Assembly: GCF_009931615.1 (NCBI RefSeq)
Contig: NZ_CP046620.1
Span: forward strand, 62,001-126,000
Length of the DNA: 64,000 nt
Direction: 5' to 3'
DNA from: Algicella marina
Lineage (GTDB): Bacteria; Pseudomonadota; Alphaproteobacteria; Rhodobacterales; Rhodobacteraceae
Position numbers and translations under genes: made by a program
The notes under the pieces: generated by a model
The model's database searches: none
What the model was told of the DNA's origin: nothing
What the model saw: only the letters and a program-made list of their open reading frames with translations
In this document: piece by piece, positions 25,892 through 34,442 of the stretch
Numbering within the stretch: the first letter of the stretch is position 1
How the letters are laid out: each line of letters opens with the position of its first letter

Positions 25892-27037
25892 TTGGATTTC
25901 TTGTTTCACACGACGCCTTCGGTGGTTTTTGGCCCGGGTCGGGCAATGGAAATGGGGGCGAGGACAGGCGCGTTGCTGGGGCCGCGCCCGTTCCTCGTGA
26001 CAGATGCGGGGCTGACGCGACTGGGCCTTACTGAACCGGTACTGGAAAGTCTCGGCGACGCGGTGGCCGTGTTCGATGCGGTGGAGGCGGACCCGTCGCG
26101 TGCCACGCTGGAAGCGGCGGTCGCAGCCGGGCGTGCCCATGAGGCGACGGGAGTGATCGGTTTCGGCGGTGGCTCTTCGATGGATGTGGCCAAGCTGGTG
26201 GCGCTGTTGCTCGGCTCTGGCGAGGACCTCGACGAGGCCTGGGGAGTGGGGCAGGCCCGGGGACCGCGATTGCCGCTGGTGCTGGTGCCGACGACTGCGG
26301 GAACCGGTTCGGAAGTGACGCCGGTCAGCATCATCACGGTCGGGGACGACGAGAAGCGCGGCGTGGTTTCGCCACTGATTCTGCCGGATATTGCGGTGCT
26401 GGACCCGGAATTGACGCTGGGCCTGCCGCCGGACGTGACGGCGGCTACCGGTGTCGACGCGATGGTGCACGCGATCGAGGCCTACACATCGAAAAGTGTG
26501 AACAACAACGCGGTGAGTCGAGCGCTGGCGGTCGCGGCGTTGCAGAAACTGGGGGGCAGTATCGAGCAGGCGGTTGCCGATGGCAGCGATCTGGGGGCGC
26601 GGAGCGAGATGCTGCTCGGCTCCATGCTTGCCGGACAGGCCTTTGCCAACAGCCCGGTGGCGGCGGTGCATGCGTTGGCTTATCCCATCGGCGGGATTTT
26701 CCATGTTCCGCATGGCCTGTCGAACGCGCTGGTGCTGTCGGAAGTGATGCGCTTCAACCTGCCGGAATGCGGCGAGGCTTACGCGGAACTGGCGCCGCAT
26801 ATCTTCCCTGACCTCGGCGAGACCGGGCCGCAGGGGCGGGGAATGGCGCTGATCGAAACGCTGGAGGCACTGGGGCGGCGCCTTGGGCTGCCGGATCGAT
26901 TGCGCGATGTTGGCATTCCGGAAGATGCACTGGTGCGCATGTCGCGGGATGCAATGAAGCAGACCCGCCTGCTGGTGAACAACCCGCGCACCGTCAAAGA
27001 GGCGGACGCACTGGCCATCTACAGGGCGGCATGGTGA
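25892..27037 (+). CDS. Iron-containing alcohol dehydrogenase
   Basis: A 381-residue group III (iron-dependent) alcohol dehydrogenase that oxidises or reduces alcohols with NAD(P). The NAD-binding motif GFGGGSSMDVAK and the family signature around VPTTAGTGSEVTPVSI are present. Iron ligands are seen in GVDAMVHAIEAYTS and in AVHALAYPIGGIFHVPHG. A TTG at 25892 is chosen as the start because GGAGGGG sits 7 nt upstream; the frame runs on to a TTG at 25847. The substrate is unknown. Its last 7 nt overlap the VOC gene that follows, so the two are probably co-translated. Confidence 0.92.
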   Translation: MDFLFHTTPSVVFGPGRAMEMGARTGALLGPRPFLVTDAGLTRLGLTEPVLESLGDAVAVFDAVEADPSRATLEAAVAAGRAHEATGVIGFGGGSSMDVAKLVALLLGSGEDLDEAWGVGQARGPRLPLVLVPTTAGTGSEVTPVSIITVGDDEKRGVVSPLILPDIAVLDPELTLGLPPDVTAATGVDAMVHAIEAYTSKSVNNNAVSRALAVAALQKLGGSIEQAVADGSDLGARSEMLLGSMLAGQAFANSPVAAVHALAYPIGGIFHVPHGLSNALVLSEVMRFNLPECGEAYAELAPHIFPDLGETGPQGRGMALIETLEALGRRLGLPDRLRDVGIPEDALVRMSRDAMKQTRLLVNNPRTVKEADALAIYRAAW

Positions 27038-27477
27038 AGCCGCCCTTCACGATTCGGGACCTCGGCGAAGTGGCGATCCGCTGTGGCGAGATCGGGCCGA
27101 TGTTCGCATTCTACCGCGATATCATCGGATTGGAGGTTCTGCGGGCGCCGGAGTCCGGTATCGGATTTTTCCGGATATGCACGGGCTACGCCGGTCATAC
27201 CTGTGTGCTGGCGTTGTTTGCCGCCGAGGCGGGCGCGGCGGCGTTTGCCGGTACCACCGGGGCGGTTACAGCGGGCAGTCACTCGTCGCTGCACCACCTG
27301 GCGCTGACTGTGGACTATGGAGAGCAGGACGAAGCGGTAGCCTGGTATCGCCGACACGGGTTGGAACCGGTGGTGCAGGAGTTTCCGTGGATCGGTTGGC
27401 GCGGCGTGTTCGTGCAGGACCCTGAGGGCAACACCGTGGAACTGGTTGCGAAAGATCCGGCATGGCGCGGAGGCTGA
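27031..27477 (+). CDS. VOC family (glyoxalase/bleomycin resistance-like) protein
   Basis: A 148-residue single-domain VOC protein. The N-terminal half opens with LGEVAIRCGEIGPMFAFYRDIIGLEVL. The second half has HHLALTVDY and the typical VQDPEGNTVELVAK with the metal-ligand glutamate. The start overlaps the alcohol dehydrogenase stop by 7 nt (ATGGTGA). A joint role with the dehydrogenase in handling a reactive carbonyl is possible but only inferred. Confidence 0.87.
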   Translation: MVKPPFTIRDLGEVAIRCGEIGPMFAFYRDIIGLEVLRAPESGIGFFRICTGYAGHTCVLALFAAEAGAAAFAGTTGAVTAGSHSSLHHLALTVDYGEQDEAVAWYRRHGLEPVVQEFPWIGWRGVFVQDPEGNTVELVAKDPAWRGG

Positions 27478-27531
27478 TGGACGGCCCCTGCGGCCTGTGG
27501 CAAAAGAGGTGCGGGTTTCCAAGGGGCTGAA

Positions 27532-28305
27532 ATGCTGAACTACATCGAATATGCGCCCGAACACGAGGGGCGGCCGCTGGTGATTGCACATGGGCTGTAT
27601 GGCTCTGCGCGCAACTGGGGGGTACTGGCCAAGCGCCTTTGCGACACGCGCACCGTGGTAACGGTAGATATGCGCAACCACGGCGACAGCCCCTGGTTCG
27701 ACAGCCATACCTACGAGGACATGGCCAAGGACCTGGCGGAGGTGATCGGCAGCCTTGGCGGCGAGGCGGACGTGCTGGGGCATTCGATGGGCGGCAAGGC
27801 GGCGATGATGCTGGCGCTGACCCGGCCCGACCGGGTGGCGCACCTGATAGTGGCGGACATCTCGCCTGTGGCCTACGGACACAGCCAGATCGAGTACATC
27901 GAGGCGATGCGGGCGGTTGACCTAAGCGGCGTGACCCGTCGCAGCGAAGCGGATGCCGGGCTGGCCAAAAGAGTGGCCGATCCGATGTTGAGGGCGTTCC
28001 TTTTGCAAAGCCTCTCGCTGGCAGACGGCAAGGCGCGCTGGAAGTTGAACCTGGACGTGCTGGCCGAAGATATGGACGGAATCCTGGATTTTCCGGCTGT
28101 CGAGGGCAGTTTCGACGGGCCGGTACGATTCATCCACGGGTCGAAATCCGACTATGTGAAGGACGACTACCACGGCCGCATCCGCGAGCTTTTCCCGCTG
28201 GCGGAGTTCGACGTGTTGGAAGGGGCAGGCCATTGGTTGCATGCCGAGGACCCCCGTGGTTTCGAGGCGATGGTCCGGTGCGCGCTGAAGCGGCAGGCAA
28301 CATAG
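27532..28305 (+). CDS. Alpha/beta hydrolase (YbfF/ABHD11-like esterase)
   Basis: A 257-residue alpha/beta hydrolase with a complete catalytic set. HGLYGSARNW forms the oxyanion region, DMRNHGDSP is the strand 4 motif, GHSMGGKAAM holds the nucleophilic serine, and GAGHWLHAE holds the histidine. The HGLYGS/DMRNHG pair is typical of the YbfF/ABHD11 esterase group, which acts on acyl esters or thioesters. AGGGG lies 5 nt before the ATG. It follows the VOC gene after 54 nt on the same strand. Confidence 0.92.
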   Translation: MLNYIEYAPEHEGRPLVIAHGLYGSARNWGVLAKRLCDTRTVVTVDMRNHGDSPWFDSHTYEDMAKDLAEVIGSLGGEADVLGHSMGGKAAMMLALTRPDRVAHLIVADISPVAYGHSQIEYIEAMRAVDLSGVTRRSEADAGLAKRVADPMLRAFLLQSLSLADGKARWKLNLDVLAEDMDGILDFPAVEGSFDGPVRFIHGSKSDYVKDDYHGRIRELFPLAEFDVLEGAGHWLHAEDPRGFEAMVRCALKRQAT

Positions 28306-28449
28306 GGCCGAAATCCCCGGGACGGCGCAGGGTATGGCTTTGTCTCTACCGCCGGTGCGTCACCTTCAATTAACCACAATCGAAACCATTTTCAGCCGAA
28401 TGCGTCTGTCTATATCGCCCAGAATGGATGTTTAGGGCGAACAGACAAA

Positions 28450-28878
28450 ATGGAACGCAATCGGGGGAATCTTGAGGTTGGTGGTCACCGCGCTGGACCG
28501 GGCGGTGTGTTGCGAAATGAAGGCGGCAACGCATCCGTCGAGTTCGTTCTCTGGGTGCCGGTTTTCCTGCTGGTTCTTTCCGTTATTGTCGATGCCAGCT
28601 TCATCTTCCTGAACCATGCGAACATGTGGTCCGTTACCCGTGACACGGCACGGCGGGTTTCCATGCATCAGATGACGGCAAGCGAGGCGCAGGCCCACGT
28701 GGAAAGCAGCCTTGCGACAATGGGCGACCGGGTTTCGGCATCGGCAGACGACAGTGGACTGGATATCTGGGTGGAGGTCTCCGTGCCGATGGAGGACGTG
28801 GACCTTTTCGGCGTGCTCAATCCACTGACATCGAATGAACTGGTTGCGCGCGTCACGCTCGTCAGCGAACCGCGCTAG
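28450..28878 (+). CDS. TadE-like pilus assembly protein
   Basis: A 142-residue protein with the TadE signature: a short basic leader, then GNASVEFVLWVPVFLLVL, a processing-type motif with the conserved glutamate followed by a transmembrane helix. The C-terminal part is expected to be periplasmic. TadE pseudopilins belong to Flp/Tad pilus systems. Only TadE and TadG are here; no secretin, CpaF ATPase, prepilin or peptidase genes are in the window. The ribosome site is weak. Confidence 0.8.
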   Translation: MERNRGNLEVGGHRAGPGGVLRNEGGNASVEFVLWVPVFLLVLSVIVDASFIFLNHANMWSVTRDTARRVSMHQMTASEAQAHVESSLATMGDRVSASADDSGLDIWVEVSVPMEDVDLFGVLNPLTSNELVARVTLVSEPR

Positions 28879-28887
28879 GAGAACGAT

Positions 28888-30195
28888 ATGTGGTTCAATC
28901 GGCTCAGTGCAAAGGCTAGCGAAGAAGACGGGTCTGCCATGATCTGGTCTCTGTTCTGGTCTGCGATGTTCATCCTTATCGGCGGTCTGGCGGTGGATGG
29001 CGGCAATGCGTGGCGTATGCGGACAATGATGCAGGCCACGGCCGATGCATCGGCCCACGCGGCGGCGGTTGCCCTGAATTCCGGCCGCAGCACCGCGATG
29101 GCAGAGGCCCTGCGCGTGGCGGAAATCAACATGCCCAGCCGGTTCTACGGCAATGTCATTCAGGAAAGCGACATTGATATCGGGCGGTGGAACAGTGCGT
29201 CGGGCGAGGTCGACACATCGGCTGCCGCGCCGGATACGGTACGGGTTACGGCAAGTCGGACGCGGGCGAAGGCCAATGCGCAGCGGACGTTTTTCCTGAC
29301 GCTCGGTTTCTTCGACTTCTGGGAGTTGCGTGCGCAGTCCGCCGTCCAGCGTTTCTCTCCGGCTTGCGTACAGGATGGACTGATCGCCTATGGCGTCGTG
29401 GAACTGTCGTCGAACAACGATTTTGAGGGCGATATCTGCGTGCACGGGCAGGGTGGCGTGAAGATGAGCCAGCACAACAGTTTTGCTGATGGCGTTACCG
29501 TCGGTATGCCCGACCTGGATAGTCTGCAGGTGCCCGCCGGCAATCTCGACCGGAACCCCGGACTTGCGACGGCCCTGTCCGAGCAGTTTCTGGAACCGCG
29601 GCTGGTGAATCGGATCGGTGAGATGATCAGTGAGCTTTCCGATCCGAACTCGGCCCTGCAGCCGAGTTACATGGCGCCCTATGGCAAGCGTGTGGTGAGC
29701 GTCATGGCCAAGGATTTCGATGCGGGAAACCTGGATAAGGGGACGATCTACCTGGTCACTTGCAAGGGTAACAGTGGGCTCAGCCTGCGGGATTCCGCTG
29801 TCATGGAGGACGTGGTGATCGTGACGACATGCAAGGTTTCCTTCGGCAAGAACATGACGCTTCGCAACGTGACGATCGCGACGTCGAACACGTCCAACCA
29901 GTCATTTTCCGGCAGTGCCGGTACGCGGATCGGCTACCCGGACAACTGCGCGGAGGGCGGCGGGGCGCAGCTTCTCACGGCCGGAAACGTGCATTTCGCG
30001 GCGAAGATGGAATTTCACGGCTCCCAGATCGTTGCGGCGGGCGATGTCATGCTCGCCGCACAGGCCAATGGCATTCAGGGGACGTCGGTGCAGGCCGGGG
30101 GCGACATCAAGGTCACTTCCAACAGTGCGTTCGGCCTGTGTGACGGCGATGCCGATCAGGAGTTCACGGCACCTTATTGGCGGCTCGTCAACTGA
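28888..30195 (+). CDS. TadG-like pilus-associated protein
   Basis: A 435-residue protein with the TadG N-terminal domain: EEDGSAMIWSLFWSAMFILIGGLAVDGGNAWR, a single transmembrane helix, then the ATADASAHAAAVALNSGR helix. The long periplasmic part is rich in glycine, serine and asparagine, with short repeated strands near NNDFEGDICVHGQGG and FHGSQIVAAGDVMLAAQANG that suggest a beta-solenoid. The von Willebrand domain of longer TadG proteins was not seen. AGGAG lies 6 nt before its ATG and it follows the TadE gene after 9 nt. Confidence 0.82.
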   Translation: MWFNRLSAKASEEDGSAMIWSLFWSAMFILIGGLAVDGGNAWRMRTMMQATADASAHAAAVALNSGRSTAMAEALRVAEINMPSRFYGNVIQESDIDIGRWNSASGEVDTSAAAPDTVRVTASRTRAKANAQRTFFLTLGFFDFWELRAQSAVQRFSPACVQDGLIAYGVVELSSNNDFEGDICVHGQGGVKMSQHNSFADGVTVGMPDLDSLQVPAGNLDRNPGLATALSEQFLEPRLVNRIGEMISELSDPNSALQPSYMAPYGKRVVSVMAKDFDAGNLDKGTIYLVTCKGNSGLSLRDSAVMEDVVIVTTCKVSFGKNMTLRNVTIATSNTSNQSFSGSAGTRIGYPDNCAEGGGAQLLTAGNVHFAAKMEFHGSQIVAAGDVMLAAQANGIQGTSVQAGGDIKVTSNSAFGLCDGDADQEFTAPYWRLVN

Positions 30196-30198
30196 TCG

Positions 30199-31374
30199 TC
30201 AGAGGCGTTCGAAAGCGAGGGCGATGCCCTGTCCGCCGCCGATGCACATCGTCACGAGGGCGCGTTTGCCCGCTATCCGTTCCAGTTCATAGAGCGCCTT
30301 GACGGTGATGATGGCACCCGTGGCGCCGACCGGGTGTCCCAGTGCGATGGCACCGCCATTGGGATTGACGCGGGCCGGGTCCAGGCCGAGGCCCTTGTTG
30401 ACGGCCAGGGCCTGAGCTGCGAAGGCCTCGTTCGACTCGATGACGTCGAAATCACTCGCAGATAGGCCGGTTCTGGCCAGCAGCTTCTCCACTGCCGGAA
30501 TCGGGCCCACCCCCATCACTTCGGGGCGGACGCCGGCATGGGCATAACCCAGCAGGCGGGCCCTCGGTTTCAGGCCTGCAGTCTCGGCCGCAGATGCGGT
30601 GGCCAGCACAATAGCAGCAGCGCCGTCGTTGATGCCGGAAGCGTTGCCGGCCGTGACGGTGCCGTCCTTCTGAAAGGCGGCGCGCAGGCCGGCGAGGGCC
30701 TCGGCGCTGGTGGCCTTGGGGTGTTCATCACGTGCGAAAGCCACGGTGTCGCGTTTGATGCGCACCTCGACCGGGGTGATCTGGCTGTCGAACCGGCCAT
30801 CGGCTATGGCTTTGGCCGCGCGTGTCTGGCTCTCCAGAGCGAAGGCGTCCTGCTGCTCGCGGGTGATGTCATGCTCCTGCGCCACGTTTTCAGCGGTGAC
30901 GCCCATGTGACCCGTGCCGAAGGGGCAATTCAGGGCGCCGAGCATCATGTCACGGCTGGCGATGTCACCCATCTTCTGCCCCCAGCGGGCCGCTGGCAGA
31001 ATGTAGGGGCTGCGGCTCATGCTCTCGGCACCGCCTGCAATGGCGAAATCGGCGTCGCCGAGCATTAGCGACTGGGCTGCGGAGACGATGGCCTGTGCGC
31101 CGGATCCGCAGAGGCGATTGACGTTCATGGCGGGAGTGGCGTCGGGAATACCGGCTTCGATGGCCGCGGCACGCGAGAGGTACATGTCGCGTGGTTCGGT
31201 GTTGATGACATGACCGAAAACGACGTGACCGATCTGTCCCGGTTCCACGCCCGCCCGTTCCATCGCGGCGCGGGTGACCTCTGTGGCAAGGGTGATGGGA
31301 GGCGTGGCCGCAAGGGCACCGCCGAAAGTGCCGATGGCGGTGCGGGTGCCGTCCAGAATTACGATGTCGTTCAT
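30199..31374 (-). CDS. Acetyl-CoA C-acetyltransferase (thiolase)
   Basis: A 391-residue thiolase that condenses or cleaves acetoacetyl-CoA-type substrates. The nucleophilic cysteine is in NRLCGSGAQA, the GHP histidine in ALGHPVGATGA and the second cysteine in CIGGGQG. Length and motifs fit the biosynthetic/degradative PhaA/AtoB group. It may feed polyhydroxybutyrate synthesis, in line with the phasin at 60 kb, or act in fatty acid breakdown. Convergent with tadG, with a 3-nt gap. Confidence 0.94.
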   Translation of the reverse strand: MNDIVILDGTRTAIGTFGGALAATPPITLATEVTRAAMERAGVEPGQIGHVVFGHVINTEPRDMYLSRAAAIEAGIPDATPAMNVNRLCGSGAQAIVSAAQSLMLGDADFAIAGGAESMSRSPYILPAARWGQKMGDIASRDMMLGALNCPFGTGHMGVTAENVAQEHDITREQQDAFALESQTRAAKAIADGRFDSQITPVEVRIKRDTVAFARDEHPKATSAEALAGLRAAFQKDGTVTAGNASGINDGAAAIVLATASAAETAGLKPRARLLGYAHAGVRPEVMGVGPIPAVEKLLARTGLSASDFDVIESNEAFAAQALAVNKGLGLDPARVNPNGGAIALGHPVGATGAIITVKALYELERIAGKRALVTMCIGGGQGIALAFERL

Positions 31375-31462
31375 GATCTCTCTCCCTCAAGCGCTTTGCC
31401 GCCATCCTGCGGGCAGCGGCGGGGAGTGGCAAGTGGGAGGGGCGCGGGAAGTGGCGTTACCC

Positions 31463-32488
31463 TCAGCCCGAAATCACCAGGTCACGGCCGTTGTTCTTGG
31501 CCTGGTAGAGCAGTCTGTCCGCGCGGTCGTAGATCGAGGCGGGCGTGTCTGCGCTGTCAAAGGCGGTAACTCCCGCGGACAGGGTGAGCATGCCGATATC
31601 CTCATCCGTGGATTGCGATATCCAGTTGATGTCTCGAAATTCGCCGGCAATCAGTTCACAAAGGCGCCGAGCGCCCGAGAGTTCCGTCTCCGGCAGGACG
31701 AGGCCGAACTCCTCGCCTCCGATTCGGGTGGCGATATCACGTCCTTTCGTGTTTTCGCGCAGCAACGCCCCAAGGCGGCGAAGAATGTTGTCACCGGCGG
31801 AATGGCCCCATCGGTCGTTCACGGATTTGAAATGGTCGAGGTCGATCATCGCGAAACAAAAATTTGCACGCCGTGAGACCAGTTCCTGAAGCTTCTCATC
31901 CAGATAGCGGCGATTGGGCAGGCCTGTAAGATGATCCGTCGAGGAGGTCTTCCGCAGGATGACGAGTTCCTTCTGCATCTCTGTCAACTGGAACTGGGTT
32001 CGTTCCAGTTGCAGCGACATGCTTTGAACAGAGGCCAGATGCAGCTTGTTGGATGCCGCGACCCCCTTGCAGATCGAGCGCAGGTCGTCTTTCGTAACCT
32101 GCTGTGCGAGCGAGCGGATGCTTTCACGCATGTTGCTGCTGAGTTGCTGGTTGCCGCGAAGACTGTCACTCACATGGACTGAAACCTCGGCGATTTCGTT
32201 GTCGAGTTTCTTCTTGATCCGGCTGAGGCCCTTCTGGAGCGCTTCCGGACCGAACCATCGGTCGTAGATGTGGCACAGCTTTTCCTCGATTCGGGTGGGC
32301 GGGCCGGAAAGTACACCCGCCACTTCCTCAGACAGGCCGCGATCCATGCCTCGTACGTGATTGAAGAGCACTTCGAACACGGGAGGGCTGATGGGGAGGC
32401 GCAGATCGACGGCGATCTGGATTACGGTTTCGGCAAGGCGACGCTGCTCCTCGAACCGGGGGTTTTCGATGCGTGGGTCTTCTACCAT
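31463..32488 (-). CDS. Diguanylate cyclase (GGDEF domain)
   Basis: A 341-residue cytoplasmic protein expected to make cyclic di-GMP. The ATG at 32488 has GAGG 7 nt upstream; a GTG at 32551 would add 21 residues without a good ribosome site. The N-terminal 165 residues are helical with no named domain, followed by a coiled coil near SMSLQLERTQFQLTEMQ. The GGDEF domain has an intact active site (RIGGEEFG) and the DHLTGLPNRRYL helix. The inhibitory-site position usually reading RxxD reads KGRD, so product inhibition may be weak. It is divergent from a degenerate receiver gene with a CtrA box between them. Confidence 0.92.
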   Translation of the reverse strand: MVEDPRIENPRFEEQRRLAETVIQIAVDLRLPISPPVFEVLFNHVRGMDRGLSEEVAGVLSGPPTRIEEKLCHIYDRWFGPEALQKGLSRIKKKLDNEIAEVSVHVSDSLRGNQQLSSNMRESIRSLAQQVTKDDLRSICKGVAASNKLHLASVQSMSLQLERTQFQLTEMQKELVILRKTSSTDHLTGLPNRRYLDEKLQELVSRRANFCFAMIDLDHFKSVNDRWGHSAGDNILRRLGALLRENTKGRDIATRIGGEEFGLVLPETELSGARRLCELIAGEFRDINWISQSTDEDIGMLTLSAGVTAFDSADTPASIYDRADRLLYQAKNNGRDLVISG

Positions 32489-32613
32489 GGCCAAACCTCG
32501 ACTTTTGGCAGCATGTAAGGCTCGTTTCGTTGAATAATCCCTAATACTCACCTTCGTGCATTCACCCGAGATGATCGGGCTGGAGGCGGCAGCTTGCCGA
32601 GGAGCCGAAATGC

Positions 32614-32628
32614 TTAACCGTTTGTTAA
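32614..32628. promoter_or_regulatory. ctrA box: Perfect CtrA box (TTAA-N7-TTAA)
   Basis: TTAACCGTTTGTTAA matches the full alphaproteobacterial CtrA consensus. It lies in the 248-bp gap between the divergent diguanylate cyclase and degenerate receiver genes, 109 bp from the receiver start and 126 bp from the cyclase start. It could control either or both. Confidence 0.65.
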
Positions 32629-32736
32629 GGAACTTCGGTCAATTTTCGGAAAGGTGGTGGCAAAGTTTTCTGAGTGATGGTGTTGCGAATGGCCGACCCC
32701 TCGGACGGGAACCTTCTTGCAAAGGGAAGTCAGCTG

Positions 32737-33147
32737 ATGCGTGTGCTTGTTGTTCAAGACAATCGTGATCTGGGTTCAGTGTGGTGCAAGTTCCTCGAGC
32801 GGCAGGGACTGGAGGCCGTGCTTGCGACATCGGAACAGCAGGCAACGCTGGCGCTGGAGAACGAGCATTTCGATGTGCTTGTTCTGGAACCGGTATTGGA
32901 AAGCGGCGGAGGGCTTTGCATCGCCGATCTGGCATCGTTCCGTCATCCTGACATGCCGATTATTGCCGTGACAAAATCATCCTTCTTTGCCGACGGCTCG
33001 ATCTTCGCCATGATCCCCAATGCCTGTGGGCTGTTGCGCACGCCGGTACGGCCACATGACCTTGTCGCCTACCTTGAGCATTTTGCACCGCGTGGGTCGT
33101 TCAAACCCAAGCGGATGGAGGATGAGGTTACATCCGGCGCGGCATGA
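32737..33147 (+). CDS. Degenerate (pseudo-)receiver domain protein
   Basis: A 136-residue stand-alone receiver-fold protein starting at ATG 32737 with GGGA upstream. The fold is clear: RVLVVQDNRD for strand 1, HFDVLVLEP for strand 3, and MPIIAVTKS for strand 4 with the conserved threonine. The phospho-acceptor aspartate is replaced by Glu51. The upstream acidic pair reads QD instead of DD or ED. The strand 5 lysine is replaced by an arginine/threonine stretch (LLRTPVRP). It probably cannot be phosphorylated in the normal way, and the glutamate may mimic the active state. No output domain follows. Its neighbours suggest a role in c-di-GMP or CtrA-linked control, by inference. Confidence 0.8.
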   Translation: MRVLVVQDNRDLGSVWCKFLERQGLEAVLATSEQQATLALENEHFDVLVLEPVLESGGGLCIADLASFRHPDMPIIAVTKSSFFADGSIFAMIPNACGLLRTPVRPHDLVAYLEHFAPRGSFKPKRMEDEVTSGAA

Positions 33148-33159
33148 CCGTAGGCAGTC

Positions 33160-34161
33160 TCACGCCCTCGCCGCGAGTTTCTTCGCAGAATCGCGCCCGT
33201 GAGGTTCATTCCAGTCAAGATTGATACCGATGGGCAGGATGCGGTGAGGATTCACCGTTTCGTGGCTGCGATGGTAATGGTGACGGATATGGTCGAAGTG
33301 GACCGTATCCGCGATTCCCGGCCACTGGTAGAGTTCGCGCGCATAGGCCCAGAGGTTGGGAAAGTCGATCAGGCGGTTGCGGTCGCATTTGAAATGGCCG
33401 TGATAGACCGGATCGAACCGGAAGAGGGTCGAGACCAGCCGCCAATCCGCTTCCGTCACCCGCTCTCCCATCAGGTAGCGGTGTGAGGACAGTCGGTCTT
33501 CGAGCCAGTCCATCGTATCGAAGAGAGCGGTTACCGCTTCGTCGTAGGCCTTCTGGCTGGTGGCGAAGCCGGCCTTGTAAACGCCGTTGTTGAGCGTGTT
33601 GTATATACGGTCGTTGACCGGTTCGATCGCTTCGCGCAGGGCTTCGGGCCAGTAGTCATCGACGTTGCCGGTGATGTCGTCGAAAGCGCTGTTGAACATC
33701 CGGATGATCTCCGCACTTTCGTTGGAGACGATGGTACCGCGGTGTTTGTCCCAGAGGATCGGCACCGTGACACGGCCGGTCATGCCCGGCTTGTCCTCTA
33801 GGTAAATCTGACGCAGGAAATCTTTCCCGAGAAGGGTGTCGCCGGTGGCACCGGGGAAATCCGTCTCGAATGTCCAGCCGTCATCAAGCATCAGCGGGTG
33901 GACGACGCTGACGGTGATGTGGTCTTCCAGCGCCTTGAGGACGCGGAACATCAAAGCGCGATGTGCCCAGGGACATGCGTATGAAACGTAGAGGTGGTAG
34001 CGACCGCTCTCGGCCTTGAAACCGCCTTCGCCCGAGGGGCCGCGGGTGCCATCGGCGGTGACCCAACTGCGGAAGGCGGCCTCGCTGCGCTTGAAATGGC
34101 CGCCGTTGGAGTCCGTGTCGTACCAGTCAGTTTTCCATTCGCCGTCGATCAGTCGTCCCAT
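33160..34161 (-). CDS. Glutathionyl-hydroquinone reductase (YqjG/ECM4 family)
   Basis: A 333-residue glutathione-transferase-fold enzyme that removes glutathione from glutathionyl-hydroquinones. The thioredoxin-like domain holds the catalytic cysteine in SYACPWAHR, and the C-terminal helical domain includes TEADWRLVSTLFRFDPVYHGHFKC, a hallmark stretch. The ATG at 34161 is preferred, with GGAG about 10 nt upstream; the frame runs to 34248. Convergent with the receiver gene. Confidence 0.93.
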   Translation of the reverse strand: MGRLIDGEWKTDWYDTDSNGGHFKRSEAAFRSWVTADGTRGPSGEGGFKAESGRYHLYVSYACPWAHRALMFRVLKALEDHITVSVVHPLMLDDGWTFETDFPGATGDTLLGKDFLRQIYLEDKPGMTGRVTVPILWDKHRGTIVSNESAEIIRMFNSAFDDITGNVDDYWPEALREAIEPVNDRIYNTLNNGVYKAGFATSQKAYDEAVTALFDTMDWLEDRLSSHRYLMGERVTEADWRLVSTLFRFDPVYHGHFKCDRNRLIDFPNLWAYARELYQWPGIADTVHFDHIRHHYHRSHETVNPHRILPIGINLDWNEPHGRDSAKKLAARA

Positions 34162-34442
34162 GCGGTGCGTGCTCCCTTTGCTTGTGAACGGCATATATTG
34201 CGGTGTTCTCGGTTGGAAATACGCGCGAGCGGAGAACACTGTTCCCAATTCGGCAACAAAAAATGGGTGGGCAAAGAATTTCAGATGTTCAGGGAATTGG
34301 CAGCGGCAGGAGTTTCTGCGGTGAACGGAAGGGTTTGGCGCGAATCCTTGCGCTACATTGCGTTCCGGCCTTGTATTTGGGACGTGCTGCCTCAGAAGCT
34401 GACTAGACTGACTTTCGAGCCGACAATTCCAAGGAGCCGTTC

